Assembly (NCBI GenBank): GCA_902783095.1
Contig: CACZPX010000281.1
Location: 1 to 11,098, forward strand
DNA length: 11,098 nucleotides
Direction: 5' to 3'
Source: an uncultured Lachnospiraceae bacterium
Lineage (GTDB): Bacteria > Bacillota > Clostridia > Lachnospirales > Lachnospiraceae
The notes beneath the pieces are model-generated. The model searched no databases, was not told where the DNA came from, and was given only the letters and a program-made list of their open reading frames with translations. Position 1 is the first letter of the stretch. The number at the start of each line of letters is the position of its first letter. Positions 1-6,988 of the stretch are shown piece after piece. The translations under genes and the position numbers were made by a program.

Positions 1-1056
1 CGGGTTGGCCAGCGTATCGGGGTTGTCGCCCGGATACCGGGTGGTGAAGCCCAGGTTGTCGATGCCGACGGCCAGCGCCTCATCCTTTTTCACGGCATAG
101 GCCACGGCCTGGCGCATGCGGACGTCGGCAAACATGCCGCTCTTGTAGTACATGTGGATGTTCTCATAGCGGCCGCCGCGGTATTCGCAGAAGTGCACGC
201 CCTCCGCGGCTTTTAACGTGTCATAGGACGAACCGGTGACCGGGCTCCAGGACAGGTCAATATCACCCGTCTGCATGGCCACCATGGTGCCGTTGGTATC
301 GGTGATGCTGAAGAATTTGGCCTTCTTGATGTTGGACTGCGGAAGCCAGAAATCCTCACGCTGTTCAAAGGAGATGGATACGTTGTACTCCCAGTTGGAG
401 ATCACGTACGGGCCGGAAGACAGCGTATTTTCAGGGCTGGAGCCGTACTGGCTGCCCAGCTCCTCGTATTTCTTTTTGCTGACCACGGAGCAGGTGCCGG
501 GGGCCGCGCAACGGCCCAGAAACAGCGGATCCGCGTAATCCAGCGTAAATTTCACGGTCTCCTCGTCCACCGCTTCCACCTCGACGATGGAGGTCAGGTA
601 CGGGCTGCGGGTGGTGGACGTTCTGGCCTTGTCATAGCTGAACTTCACGTCCTCTGCCGTGATCTTCTCGCCGTTGGCGAAGGTGGCGTCCGAACGGATG
701 TGGAAGGTGTACTCCTTGCCGTCCGCGGAAGCTTCGTACTTGTCTGCCAGGCTGTAGGTGATGGAATGGTCGTCGTCGCGCCGCATCAGCGAGACGTAGA
801 CCTGCTCAAAGGTCGCACTGTGCGGGATGCTGTTGGCCGCCTCGAAGGGGTCCATGGTCTCCGCGATGCCCGAATAACAGACGTTCAGGACACGATCGGA
901 ATAGTCTGCGCCGCTGTTGTCAGTTGACTGCCCCGCGGCAGTGGTTGCGTCGCCGCCCGCCTGCGTGGTGGCCGGAGTATCCGCGCCGCAGGCTGTCAGC
1001 AGCATGGCTGCGATCAATAGAAATGAAAGCAGAGTTGACGTGGTCCTTCTTTTCAT
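1..1056 (-). CDS. ABC transporter substrate-binding lipoprotein, peptide/nickel type (SBP family 5), C-terminus outside window
   Basis: This is the extracytoplasmic solute receptor of an Opp/Dpp/Nik-type ABC importer; it binds oligopeptides or a similar ligand and delivers them to the membrane permease. The ATG at 1056 is preceded by a strong AAGGAGG (1063-1069) with a 6-nt spacer. Residues 1-22 form a lipoprotein signal peptide (MKRR, then a hydrophobic run) ending in the lipobox LTAC, so Cys23 should be lipidated. A Thr/Gly/Ala-rich linker follows to about residue 50. The SBP_bac_5 signature is clear: DGKEYTFHIR (112-121), NGEKITAEDVKFSYD (128-142) and SSGPYVISNW (213-222), then a segment rich in aromatic residues. 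The window edge leaves 352 residues; family members usually have about 500-550, so roughly the last third is missing. Permease and ATPase genes would be expected further left, outside the window. The specific ligand cannot be told from sequence. The family is certain; the substrate is not. Confidence 0.93.
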   Translation of the reverse strand, partial: MKRRTTSTLLSFLLIAAMLLTACGADTPATTQAGGDATTAAGQSTDNSGADYSDRVLNVCYSGIAETMDPFEAANSIPHSATFEQVYVSLMRRDDDHSITYSLADKYEASADGKEYTFHIRSDATFANGEKITAEDVKFSYDKARTSTTRSPYLTSIVEVEAVDEETVKFTLDYADPLFLGRCAAPGTCSVVSKKKYEELGSQYGSSPENTLSSGPYVISNWEYNVSISFEQREDFWLPQSNIKKAKFFSITDTNGTMVAMQTGDIDLSWSPVTGSSYDTLKAAEGVHFCEYRGGRYENIHMYYKSGMFADVRMRQAVAYAVKKDEALAVGIDNLGFTTRYPGDNPDTLANP

Positions 1057-1160
1057 AATGCTCCTCCTTGTGTGTTACAACTGCCGTACAAAAACCGTCT
1101 GCAAAAAAGCTGCCAACCGATCGCCCGGGGGCGAAACCCAAGAGGTACATTCCTAAATTT

Positions 1161-1189
1161 AAAATACTATATTTAAAACACTTTGTCAA
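1161..1189 (-). promoter_or_regulatory. Sigma-A type promoter for the substrate-binding protein gene
   Basis: Read on the minus strand, TTGACA (1184-1189) is separated by exactly 17 nt from TATTTT (1161-1166), a near-consensus housekeeping promoter. The DNA on both sides is strongly AT-rich, including a possible UP-element-like stretch at about 1196-1230, unlike the GC-rich coding regions. Transcription would start near 1154 and give a leader of about 100 nt before the ATG at 1056. The leader contains the 6-bp hairpin TCGCCC/GGGCGA (1121-1134). A run of six U lies about 12 nt after it, too far for a standard terminator. I recognise no known riboswitch. Confidence 0.75.
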
Positions 1190-1287
1190 ACCCCTTAATT
1201 GTCGTGCATATATTATTTATTTAACATTTAGTTCGATGAACCGTCGTTTTTACAGCAGCCGCTGCCCGGGATGCACATTTTTTCCAT

Positions 1288-1359
1288 AAAAAAAGCCTGT
1301 GTGCACACGGTCATCAAGCATCGAGCCTCTGACACCGCTGTCACGAATACAGGCTTTTT
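1288..1359 (-). terminator. Intrinsic terminator of the duplicated-domain lipoprotein gene, with a long branched loop
   Basis: An 11-bp stem is formed by ACAGGCTTTTT (1349-1359) and its complement (1290-1300), flanked on the minus strand by a run of seven T (1288-1294 read in reverse). It starts 37 nt after the stop codon at 1396. The loop is unusually long at 48 nt and contains two smaller self-complementary elements: TGACA/TGTCA with a 4-nt loop (1330-1343) and the palindrome GTGTGCACAC (1299-1308), which partly overlaps the main stem. The overall fold is therefore a branched structure. The + strand also carries five T after the stem, but no + strand gene is nearby to use it. Confidence 0.75.
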
Positions 1360-1395
1360 CCGGGGTTTGGCGATTTGCCTCTCCGTTTTATGCTG

Positions 1396-2598
1396 TCATT
1401 TATTATCCATCGGCAGCAATCCGTCATTGATCACCGCTTCTTTGATATGCGCGTCAATATATCGGTTTTTCTCCTCGCGGTCAGGGACTGCGCGCAGCGC
1501 TTCCTTCAGCTCGTAAGCCGCCGCCCCGATACTGTTAAACTCCACCACCCGATACTCCGAATCCCCGGCTTTTTCCAGTATCACTTCGGTTTCCCGGTAA
1601 TAGTTTTGGAGCGTCTGCAAACCGGGTTCCGTATAGGAACACTGAACGGAAGCGACCGCAAACAGGCGCTCCCCTCCCGCCTTGCTTTCCATGGGTGACA
1701 CCGTTTTCAGACGCACCCCTAAAACGCGGTGATCTTTTATCGGATACCCTTTCTCAATATAGTATTCCTGCAGCGTCTGATAGTATTTTGCGGCCAGATA
1801 TCCGTTCGCCGTTTCATAATCCTCCGGAGAACACTCCGCCGTTCTGCTCTCGTTCACAGAATCAAACGTCGTTTCCGCATAGTTAAAAATGGCCTGCCGT
1901 ATGCTCAATGATGTGTCTTCCGCGTCTGTGCCGCTTTGAAGCTCTTTCTCCACATATGCGATTTGCTCCTCATACGTCATTCCGGCGATCTTTTCCTTTA
2001 ACGCCAGAACCTTTTCATCATCCCGGGCGTCGATATCCACGCAGTGCCATTCCCCCTCCGACTGTGCAAGCGTTACCGTATACCGGTGCACGATCTGATG
2101 GTTAAAATGTCCGTCCGAATAAAAAATATTCCCCTCTGCGCCGGCCAGTATGGTCCCGTCCTCCTGCTCCTGACAGTCCAGCAGCCCGACAGTAATGCGC
2201 GGTGTCAAAAGGCCCGTTCCCTGTTGTTCTTCCAGCGTGACACGGTCGTCTATCATACTCGCCGCCACCAGATAGCCGTTGATGGTTGCAAATTCCTGCG
2301 GCCTAAACGTCCGCATATTTCCGTCTTCTATGCAGCGCAGCACGTCCGTCACATAGCTTTCCACCAAAAGACGGGTCTCTCTCTCCAACGAAATGTTTTT
2401 CTTTTGGCTTTCCCGGCTTTCCGTTTCCTCCCCTTGTTCTGTTTCAGGCTCCGCCGCGTTCGTGCCGGGCTCCACCGCCTCTGTACCCGGCTCCGTCATG
2501 AAACAGGCGGAAAAGATCAGACAGAACACTGCCGCAGCAATGGCAAACCACTGCCGCGGTTTATTTGCTCTTAATCCCTTTTTGATCCGCTTCTTCAC
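1396..2598 (-). CDS. Putative lipoprotein of unknown function with two related tandem domains
   Basis: I do not recognise this 400-residue protein. The start is GTG (2598) with GGAG (2607-2610) 8 nt upstream; the ATGs at 2618 and 2624 are out of frame. A long basic N-tail (residues 1-15) leads into a hydrophobic segment (17-31) ending in FSAC, so Cys32 may be lipidated, although Phe at -3 is less usual; otherwise it is a membrane anchor. Residues 36-68 are a low-complexity acidic linker with EPGT repeats. Two similar domains follow, about 76-192 and 234-357. Each has a leading helix, a related motif (PQEFATINGYLVAA at 100-113; PEDYETANGYLAAK at 258-271) and a strand-rich half ending in a Trp/Tyr-containing strand. 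The helix-then-sheet order suggests an NTF2-like or similar small fold; that is inference. An acidic helical connector (193-232) and C-terminal helix (358-390) complete it. GC content is visibly lower than in the neighbours. It appears to be transcribed alone, with its own promoter and terminator. Confidence 0.8.
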   Translation of the reverse strand: MKKRIKKGLRANKPRQWFAIAAAVFCLIFSACFMTEPGTEAVEPGTNAAEPETEQGEETESRESQKKNISLERETRLLVESYVTDVLRCIEDGNMRTFRPQEFATINGYLVAASMIDDRVTLEEQQGTGLLTPRITVGLLDCQEQEDGTILAGAEGNIFYSDGHFNHQIVHRYTVTLAQSEGEWHCVDIDARDDEKVLALKEKIAGMTYEEQIAYVEKELQSGTDAEDTSLSIRQAIFNYAETTFDSVNESRTAECSPEDYETANGYLAAKYYQTLQEYYIEKGYPIKDHRVLGVRLKTVSPMESKAGGERLFAVASVQCSYTEPGLQTLQNYYRETEVILEKAGDSEYRVVEFNSIGAAAYELKEALRAVPDREEKNRYIDAHIKEAVINDGLLPMDNK

Positions 2599-2654
2599 GC
2601 TACTTTCTCCGTATGCATCGGCATCGTCCGTGTATTTTATGTCAAACTGTTTAT

Positions 2655-2683
2655 ATTGTATCAGTTTTTAAAAACCATGGCAA
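2655..2683 (-). promoter_or_regulatory. Extended -10 promoter for the duplicated-domain lipoprotein gene
   Basis: On the minus strand TTGCCA (2678-2683) lies 17 nt upstream of TACAAT (2655-2660). The bases just before the -10 are TGA, giving the extended -10 form TGnTACAAT. The spacer is an A/T run. Transcription would begin near 2648, leaving a leader of about 50 nt before the GTG at 2598. The position fits a gene transcribed independently of the proC-transporter pair upstream. Confidence 0.72.
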
Positions 2684-2774
2684 GATTTACTTTCTGCTTT
2701 TTTAGTAATATAGGGCGGCAAGGTACGGCTTCCTCTGAACTGTCACTTTGGCGCATAGCGTCCATCATCAAAAC

Positions 2775-2814
2775 AGCCCCCTGCAGTCAGAACAGATTCC
2801 GACCGAAGGGGGCT
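2775..2814 (-). terminator. GC-rich intrinsic terminator after the EamA transporter gene
   Basis: The arms AGCCCCCT (2775-2782) and AGGGGGCT (2807-2814) form a perfect 8-bp stem with a 24-nt loop, starting 25 nt past the transporter stop codon. On the minus strand the stem is followed by GTTTTG, a short and imperfect U-tract, so termination may be incomplete. It lies between the transporter stop and the next promoter at 2683, where a transcript end is expected. Confidence 0.65.
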
Positions 2815-2839
2815 CTCTTTGCAAATCCGGGGATCTCAG

Positions 2840-3697
2840 CTACAGATTCAGCAGTACCAGCGCCGTCAGGATCAGGGCGATGCCCAGCACCTGCACACGG
2901 TTGAGCTTTTCCTTGTAGAAAAATACCCCGATCAGCGTGATGGCCACGATGGTGCCCACGCTGTACACCGGGAAGACCACCACGGCCGGCAGCGTCTCCA
3001 GCGCGTGCAGCAGCAGCCGGGACGTCATGTAATTGGGGATGCCCAGCACAAAGCCGATCGCGGCGTCCTTGGCCTTCGGCTTCACTTTGGTCGCGATCAT
3101 CCAGATAACGCAGAAGATCAGCGCCGCGCAGAAGATCATCAGCAGGTACAGGTTCTTGGACGCGGGCGTGCCCCACTCGTCAAAGAACTTGTTGGCCGTC
3201 TCGGTGATGCCGCCGCTCAACAGGTGGATCACCAGCCAGAAATAGTTGCTGTGTTTGCCGGCCTCGTGCGGCTCTTTTTTGGCAAAGCCCATGACAATGA
3301 TCGCGATCACCGCCAGCGCGATGCCCACGTAGCAGGCCGCCGTGGGGTTTTCGTGGAACAGCACGATGGACAGCAGCGTGGGAACGATCACGCCCAGCTT
3401 GGAGAAGACGGACGTGAGCGCCATGCCGCTGTTGATGATGTTCACGCGCATCAGGATAAAGCCAACCGGATACAGAAAGCCCACAAAGAAGCCAAGCAGC
3501 ATGGCAAAGCGGACCTCGCCGCCGGAAAGGCTCACGCCGGTCCCGCCGGCGGACAGCCAGAAGATCAGACCAAGGATCTCGCAGGCGATATAGTTGGCCC
3601 CGTACATGGTGACGGGGTTGGTCACTTCCTTTTTGCTGATCCGGATGATGACGGAAATGATCGCGCTGCAGGCGATCCCGCAAAGCAGATATAACAT
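2840..3697 (-). CDS. EamA/DMT-superfamily transporter, 10 predicted TM segments
   Basis: This is an integral membrane protein of 285 residues, the usual length for a two-repeat EamA (drug/metabolite transporter) protein. Hydrophobic segments alternate with short loops along the whole chain, for example at about 3-18, 31-49, 64-83, 101-114, 122-138, 151-160, 182-202, 212-222, 236-258 and 268-284. The ends of the two halves resemble each other: FHENPTAACYVGIALAVIAI (114-133) and FYKEKLNRVQVLGIALILTA (260-279), as expected for the internal duplication of the family. The ATG at 3697 has AAGGAA (3703-3708) just upstream. It starts 16 nt after the stop of proC, so the two are probably co-transcribed. 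Members export amino acids, metabolites or drugs, or import sugars. Linkage to proC makes an amino-acid-related substrate attractive, but nothing in the sequence proves it. Confidence 0.88.
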   Translation of the reverse strand: MLYLLCGIACSAIISVIIRISKKEVTNPVTMYGANYIACEILGLIFWLSAGGTGVSLSGGEVRFAMLLGFFVGFLYPVGFILMRVNIINSGMALTSVFSKLGVIVPTLLSIVLFHENPTAACYVGIALAVIAIIVMGFAKKEPHEAGKHSNYFWLVIHLLSGGITETANKFFDEWGTPASKNLYLLMIFCAALIFCVIWMIATKVKPKAKDAAIGFVLGIPNYMTSRLLLHALETLPAVVVFPVYSVGTIVAITLIGVFFYKEKLNRVQVLGIALILTALVLLNL

Positions 3698-3713
3698 GGA
3701 TCTTCCTTCTGTC

Positions 3714-4550
3714 CTATTTCACGTTTTTCATCTCGGCAAAGCGCCGGTAGGCGTCCACCACGGCGTTAATCACGCTGCTGCGGAAGCCGGAATCCTCCAG
3801 GCTCTTGACGCCGATCATGGCCGGGCCGGCCGGCGAACACACGTCGTCCTTAAAGGCTTCCAGGTGCTTGTCCTCCGACAAGAACAGCTGGGTGGCGCAC
3901 AGGATCCCCTGCAGGGCCAGGCGTCTGGCCTGCGGGCGCAGCAGTCCGTTGTACACGCCGGCGTCCGCCAGGGAATTGGCGAACATGGCGATAAAGGCCG
4001 GGCTGGTGGAGGTGAGCACGGAGCCCGCCACGAACATCGTGGCAGGCAGGGTCTCAAAACCGCCCGCCTCGCGCAGAAGCTGCATCAGTTCCGCCTCGTC
4101 CTCTTCGGTATAGGAAAGGCCCTTGCCCTCCTCGATCAGGATAAAGCCCTTGCCGATCTTGCAGGCGGTGTTGGGCAGCGTGCGGATCACGCTGACGTTT
4201 TTGCCGTCCAGCTGCAGCATCTCCTGATAGTGGGCCACCTCGATGCCCGCCACGATGGAGACGATGACCTTCTTTTCCCCGCGCGCGGCGCAGGCCGCAA
4301 AAGTGTCTTTGACCTCGGCCAACACGCCGTCCAGAAACTGCGGCTTGACGCAGAAGACCACAAACTTTGCGGCCTCCACGGCCTCGCTGTTCGTGGCGAC
4401 CGCCGTGCAGCCCAGCGCCTGCGCGAGCTTCTGTGCCTTTTCGGCCACAACGTCCGTTACCACCACATCTGCCGGATCATTGCCGCGGCAGGCGGCCGAT
4501 GCCAGCGCGGTCCCCATGGTCCCGCCGCCGATGAATGCGATCTTCTTCAT
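3714..4550 (-). CDS. proC: Pyrroline-5-carboxylate reductase (ProC) with variant active-site loops
   Basis: ProC is a cytosolic enzyme that reduces 1-pyrroline-5-carboxylate to L-proline with NAD(P)H, the last step of proline synthesis. The length (278 residues) is normal. The Rossmann nucleotide-binding start GGGTMGTALA (8-17) is intact, as are CVKPQF (67-72) and SIVAGIE (98-104). The C-terminal dimerisation domain is recognisable from about 175 on, with DAGVYNGLLRPQARRLA (196-212). The substrate-side loops depart from the usual family pattern: RTLPNTACKIG (123-133) where NTP is usual, TSTSPAF (180-186) for SGSGPAY, and SPAGPAM (239-245) for SPGGTT. The ATG at 4550 is preceded by AAGGAG (4559-4564) with an 8-nt spacer. 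It leads a probable operon with the EamA transporter; no clear promoter is visible in the 133 nt before it. The fold and family are certain; full P5C reductase activity is likely but not guaranteed. Confidence 0.9.
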   Translation of the reverse strand: MKKIAFIGGGTMGTALASAACRGNDPADVVVTDVVAEKAQKLAQALGCTAVATNSEAVEAAKFVVFCVKPQFLDGVLAEVKDTFAACAARGEKKVIVSIVAGIEVAHYQEMLQLDGKNVSVIRTLPNTACKIGKGFILIEEGKGLSYTEEDEAELMQLLREAGGFETLPATMFVAGSVLTSTSPAFIAMFANSLADAGVYNGLLRPQARRLALQGILCATQLFLSEDKHLEAFKDDVCSPAGPAMIGVKSLEDSGFRSSVINAVVDAYRRFAEMKNVK

Positions 4551-4626
4551 ATTGCCCTCTCCTTATCTTTTGTTGTGCCCTTTGTTCGGAGCCTGTCCGC
4601 CCAAGGCACCTGTTTTTGAACCTGAA

Positions 4627-4678
4627 GAACCGTCCCCGAGGTTCACTGAGGACAGAAAGGACCGTCCCCGCGTCCTCA
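4627..4678. repeat. Two-hairpin REP-like intergenic repeat with the direct 10-mer ACCGTCCCCG
   Basis: The first unit is GAACC (4627-4631) pairing with GGTTC (4640-4644). The second is TGAGGAC (4647-4653) pairing with GTCCTCA (4672-4678). Each contains the identical 10-mer ACCGTCCCCG (4629-4638 and 4661-4670), spaced 32 nt apart. GAACCT at 4618-4623 could instead pair with AGGTTC at 4639-4644, so the first hairpin has two alternative forms. GGGGACGGT-type intergenic repeats are, to my recollection, common in Clostridia and resemble REP elements mobilised by Y1 transposases; that assignment is from memory. The block follows the typA-membrane protein unit by 5 nt and precedes proC. It might act as a transcript end or RNA stabiliser, but it has no U-tract. 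Confidence 0.6.
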
Positions 4679-4683
4679 ATTGT

Positions 4684-5145
4684 TTAGAAAAAGCTGAATA
4701 CGCCGGCGCTCACCAGCCCCATGATGACGCCTGCCAGCAGTACGCCGCCCATGGTGGCGATGGTGCTCTTTTTAAAGTCCAGGTCCAGAATGCTGGCTGC
4801 CAGCGTGCCCGTCCAGGCGCCGGTGCCCGGCAGCGGGATGCCCACAAACAGCATCAGGCCCAGAAAAACGCCCACACTGGACTTCCCCTGGATCTTCTGC
4901 CCGGCCTTTTCGCCCTTGCGAAGCATCCAGGTAAACCACTTCCCGATATACTTTTTATCCTTGCCCCAGTTCAGGGCCCTGCGTGCGAACAGGTAGATGA
5001 ACGGCACCGGCAGCATGTTCCCGATAATGGAAACGATGTACACCGGCACGATGTCCAGACCCATGCCCACGCCCACCGGGATCGCGCCGCGCAGCTCCAC
5101 GACCGGGACCATGGAGATCAGGAATATCCAAATATATTTGATCAT
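4684..5145 (-). CDS. Small multidrug export family membrane protein (COG2426-like)
   Basis: This is a 153-residue integral membrane protein. Residues 1-12, 30-55, 92-104 and 128-152 are hydrophobic. Two motifs are diagnostic: PVVELRGAIPVG (14-25) and GIPLPGTGAWTGTLAA (102-117), the latter with a helix-breaking PLPGTGAW segment like that of DedA/VTT-type re-entrant loops. The basic stretch 55-88 should be cytoplasmic. The family name comes from annotation tradition; transport of drugs is not well established. Its ATG (5145) lies 4 nt past the typA stop. The nearest SD-like sequence, GAGG (5148-5151), overlaps that stop but leaves only 2 nt of spacer. GGAAAG (5156-5161), inside the last typA codons, gives a better 10-nt spacing. 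Either way, translation is likely coupled to typA. Confidence 0.85.
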   Translation of the reverse strand: MIKYIWIFLISMVPVVELRGAIPVGVGMGLDIVPVYIVSIIGNMLPVPFIYLFARRALNWGKDKKYIGKWFTWMLRKGEKAGQKIQGKSSVGVFLGLMLFVGIPLPGTGAWTGTLAASILDLDFKKSTIATMGGVLLAGVIMGLVSAGVFSFF

Positions 5146-5149
5146 ATCC

Positions 5150-6988
5150 TCAGTGCTTTCCGTGCTGGATGTTGTAACGCTTGCGCAGCGTGGGATCCAG
5201 GATCTTCTTGCGCATGCGCAGATGGGTGGGCGTGACCTCCAGCAGCTCGTCCGTGTCGATGAACTCCAGACACTGCTCCAGGCTCATCTTCTTGGCGGGC
5301 GTCAGCTTTAAGGCGTCGTCGGAGCCGGAGGCACGTGTGTTGGTCAGCTGCTTCTTCTTGCAGACGTTTACTTCTATATCCATGTCCTTGGGGTTCTGCC
5401 CCACCACCATGCCCGCGTACACGCGGTCGCCCGGCTCCACAAACAGCAGGCCGCGCTCCTGCGCGTTGAACAGGCCGTAGGCCACGGCTTCGCCGGTCTC
5501 AAAGGCGATCAGCGATCCCATGTTGCGGTACTGGATGTCCCCGCGGTACGGCGCGTAGCCGTCAAAGATCTGGTTCATGATGCCGTTGCCCTTGGTGTCG
5601 GTCAAAAACTCGTCGCGGTAGCCGATCAGGCCGCGGGACGGGATAGAAAACCGCAGGCGGGTAGTGCCGGTGCCCGAAGGGTCCATGGCCAAAAGCTCGC
5701 CCTTGCGGGTGGAGAGCTTCTGGATCACGGTGCCGGCAAACTCGTCCGGCACGTCCACATACAACAGTTCGATGGGCTCCAGCCGCTTGCCGTCGGCGTC
5801 CTGCTTGTAGATCACCTCCGCCTTGCTCACCGCAAACTCATAGCCCTCGCGGCGCATGTTCTCGATCAGCACGGACAGGTGCAGCTCGCCGCGGCCGCTC
5901 ACCTTAAAGGCGTCGGCGCTGTCCGTCTCCTCCACGCGCAGGGACACGTCCGTGTTCAGCTCGCGGAACAGGCGCTCCCGCAGATGACGGGAGGTCACGT
6001 ACTTGCCCTCCTGGCCGGCAAAGGGGCTGTCGTTGACCAGAAAGGTCATGATCAGCGTCGGGTCGGAGATCTTCTGGAAGGGGATGGGTTTGGGCGCTTC
6101 CGGCGCGCAGAGCGTATCGCCGATGTGGATTTCCGGGATGCCGGAGACGGCCACGATGCTGCCCACGCCGGCCTGGGTCACTTCCACCTTCTTGATGCCG
6201 TCAAACTCATAGAGCTTGCTCACCTTCACCTTTTTGAACTTCTCCGGCGCGTGCGCGTTCACTAGCGCCACTTCCTGGTTGACGCGGATCTGGCCGTTTT
6301 CCACCTTGCCCACGCCGATACGGCCCACGTATTCGTTGTAGTCGATGGTGGAGACCAGCACCTGGGTGGGTTCGTCCGGATCGCCCTCCGGCGCCGGGAT
6401 GTACTTTAAGATGGTCTCAAACAGCGGGACCATGTTTTTGCGCGGATCGTCCAGGTCCAGAGCGGCCCAGCCGGCCTTCGCGGAGGCGAACACGAATGGG
6501 CAGTCCAGCTGCTTTTCGCTGGCGTCCAGCTCCATCAAAAGCTCCAGCGTCTCGTCGATCACGGCATTGGGGCGGGCCTCCTCGCGGTCCACCTTGTTGA
6601 TGCACACGATCACGTCCAGGTCCAGCGACAGCGCCTTCTGCAGCACAAAGCGGGTCTGGGGCATGGGGCCTTCAAAGGCGTCCACCACCAGGATCACGCC
6701 GTTCACCATCTTTAACACGCGCTCCACCTCGCCGCCAAAGTCGGCGTGGCCGGGCGTGTCCACGATATTGATCTTCACGCCCTTGTACTCCACGGCCGCG
6801 TTCTTGGACAGGATGGTGATGCCGCGCTCGCGCTCGATGTCGTTGGAGTCCATCACGCGCTCCATGACCTCCTGGTTTTCGCGGAACACGCCGCTCTGCT
6901 TTAACAGCTCGTCCACCAGGGTGGTCTTGCCGTGGTCTACATGGGCGATGATCGCCACGTTGCGAATGTCTTCTCTTTTGATTCTCAT
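5150..6988 (-). CDS. typA: Ribosome-associated translational GTPase TypA/BipA
   Basis: TypA is a cytosolic GTPase related to EF-G and LepA that binds the 70S ribosome and helps 50S assembly and stress or cold adaptation. At 612 residues the length is normal. All G motifs are intact: AHVDHGKT (15-22), RGITI (55-59), DTPGHADFGGEVERV (77-91), NKVDR (131-135) and SAKAG (169-173). The EF-G-like domain II, the domains III and V, and the TypA-specific C-terminal domain follow, including EQCLEFIDTDELLEVTP. The reading frame is open up to a TTG at 7018, but the ATG at 6988 is chosen because GGAG (6994-6997) sits 5 nt before it and the conserved N-terminus MRIKREDIRNVAIIAHVDHG begins there. The gap of 126 nt from the GH13 gene has no convincing promoter or terminator, so it may be transcribed with the upstream genes. 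Confidence 0.97.
   Translation of the reverse strand: MRIKREDIRNVAIIAHVDHGKTTLVDELLKQSGVFRENQEVMERVMDSNDIERERGITILSKNAAVEYKGVKINIVDTPGHADFGGEVERVLKMVNGVILVVDAFEGPMPQTRFVLQKALSLDLDVIVCINKVDREEARPNAVIDETLELLMELDASEKQLDCPFVFASAKAGWAALDLDDPRKNMVPLFETILKYIPAPEGDPDEPTQVLVSTIDYNEYVGRIGVGKVENGQIRVNQEVALVNAHAPEKFKKVKVSKLYEFDGIKKVEVTQAGVGSIVAVSGIPEIHIGDTLCAPEAPKPIPFQKISDPTLIMTFLVNDSPFAGQEGKYVTSRHLRERLFRELNTDVSLRVEETDSADAFKVSGRGELHLSVLIENMRREGYEFAVSKAEVIYKQDADGKRLEPIELLYVDVPDEFAGTVIQKLSTRKGELLAMDPSGTGTTRLRFSIPSRGLIGYRDEFLTDTKGNGIMNQIFDGYAPYRGDIQYRNMGSLIAFETGEAVAYGLFNAQERGLLFVEPGDRVYAGMVVGQNPKDMDIEVNVCKKKQLTNTRASGSDDALKLTPAKKMSLEQCLEFIDTDELLEVTPTHLRMRKKILDPTLRKRYNIQHGKH

Noticed and set aside
2340..2500. 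EPGT repeats in the lipoprotein linker as a possible recent DNA tandem repeat.
   Set aside because: The repeated residues are encoded by different synonymous codons, so there is no recent slippage array; it is an ordinary acidic linker.
2661..2768. A 35-codon minus-strand frame starting with two ATGs at 2768 and 2765, upstream of the lipoprotein promoter.
   Set aside because: It lacks a proper ribosome binding site, begins just after a terminator stem and runs into the promoter; nothing supports translation.
2819..5235. Long + strand open frames opposite the transporter, proC and small membrane protein genes (about 290-340 codons), and similar ones opposite ftsH and the GH13 gene.
   Set aside because: They lie antisense to clear genes, give low-complexity His/Gln/Arg-rich or Ser/Pro-rich translations without domains, and arise because GC-rich genes seldom contain the codons that read as stops on the other strand.
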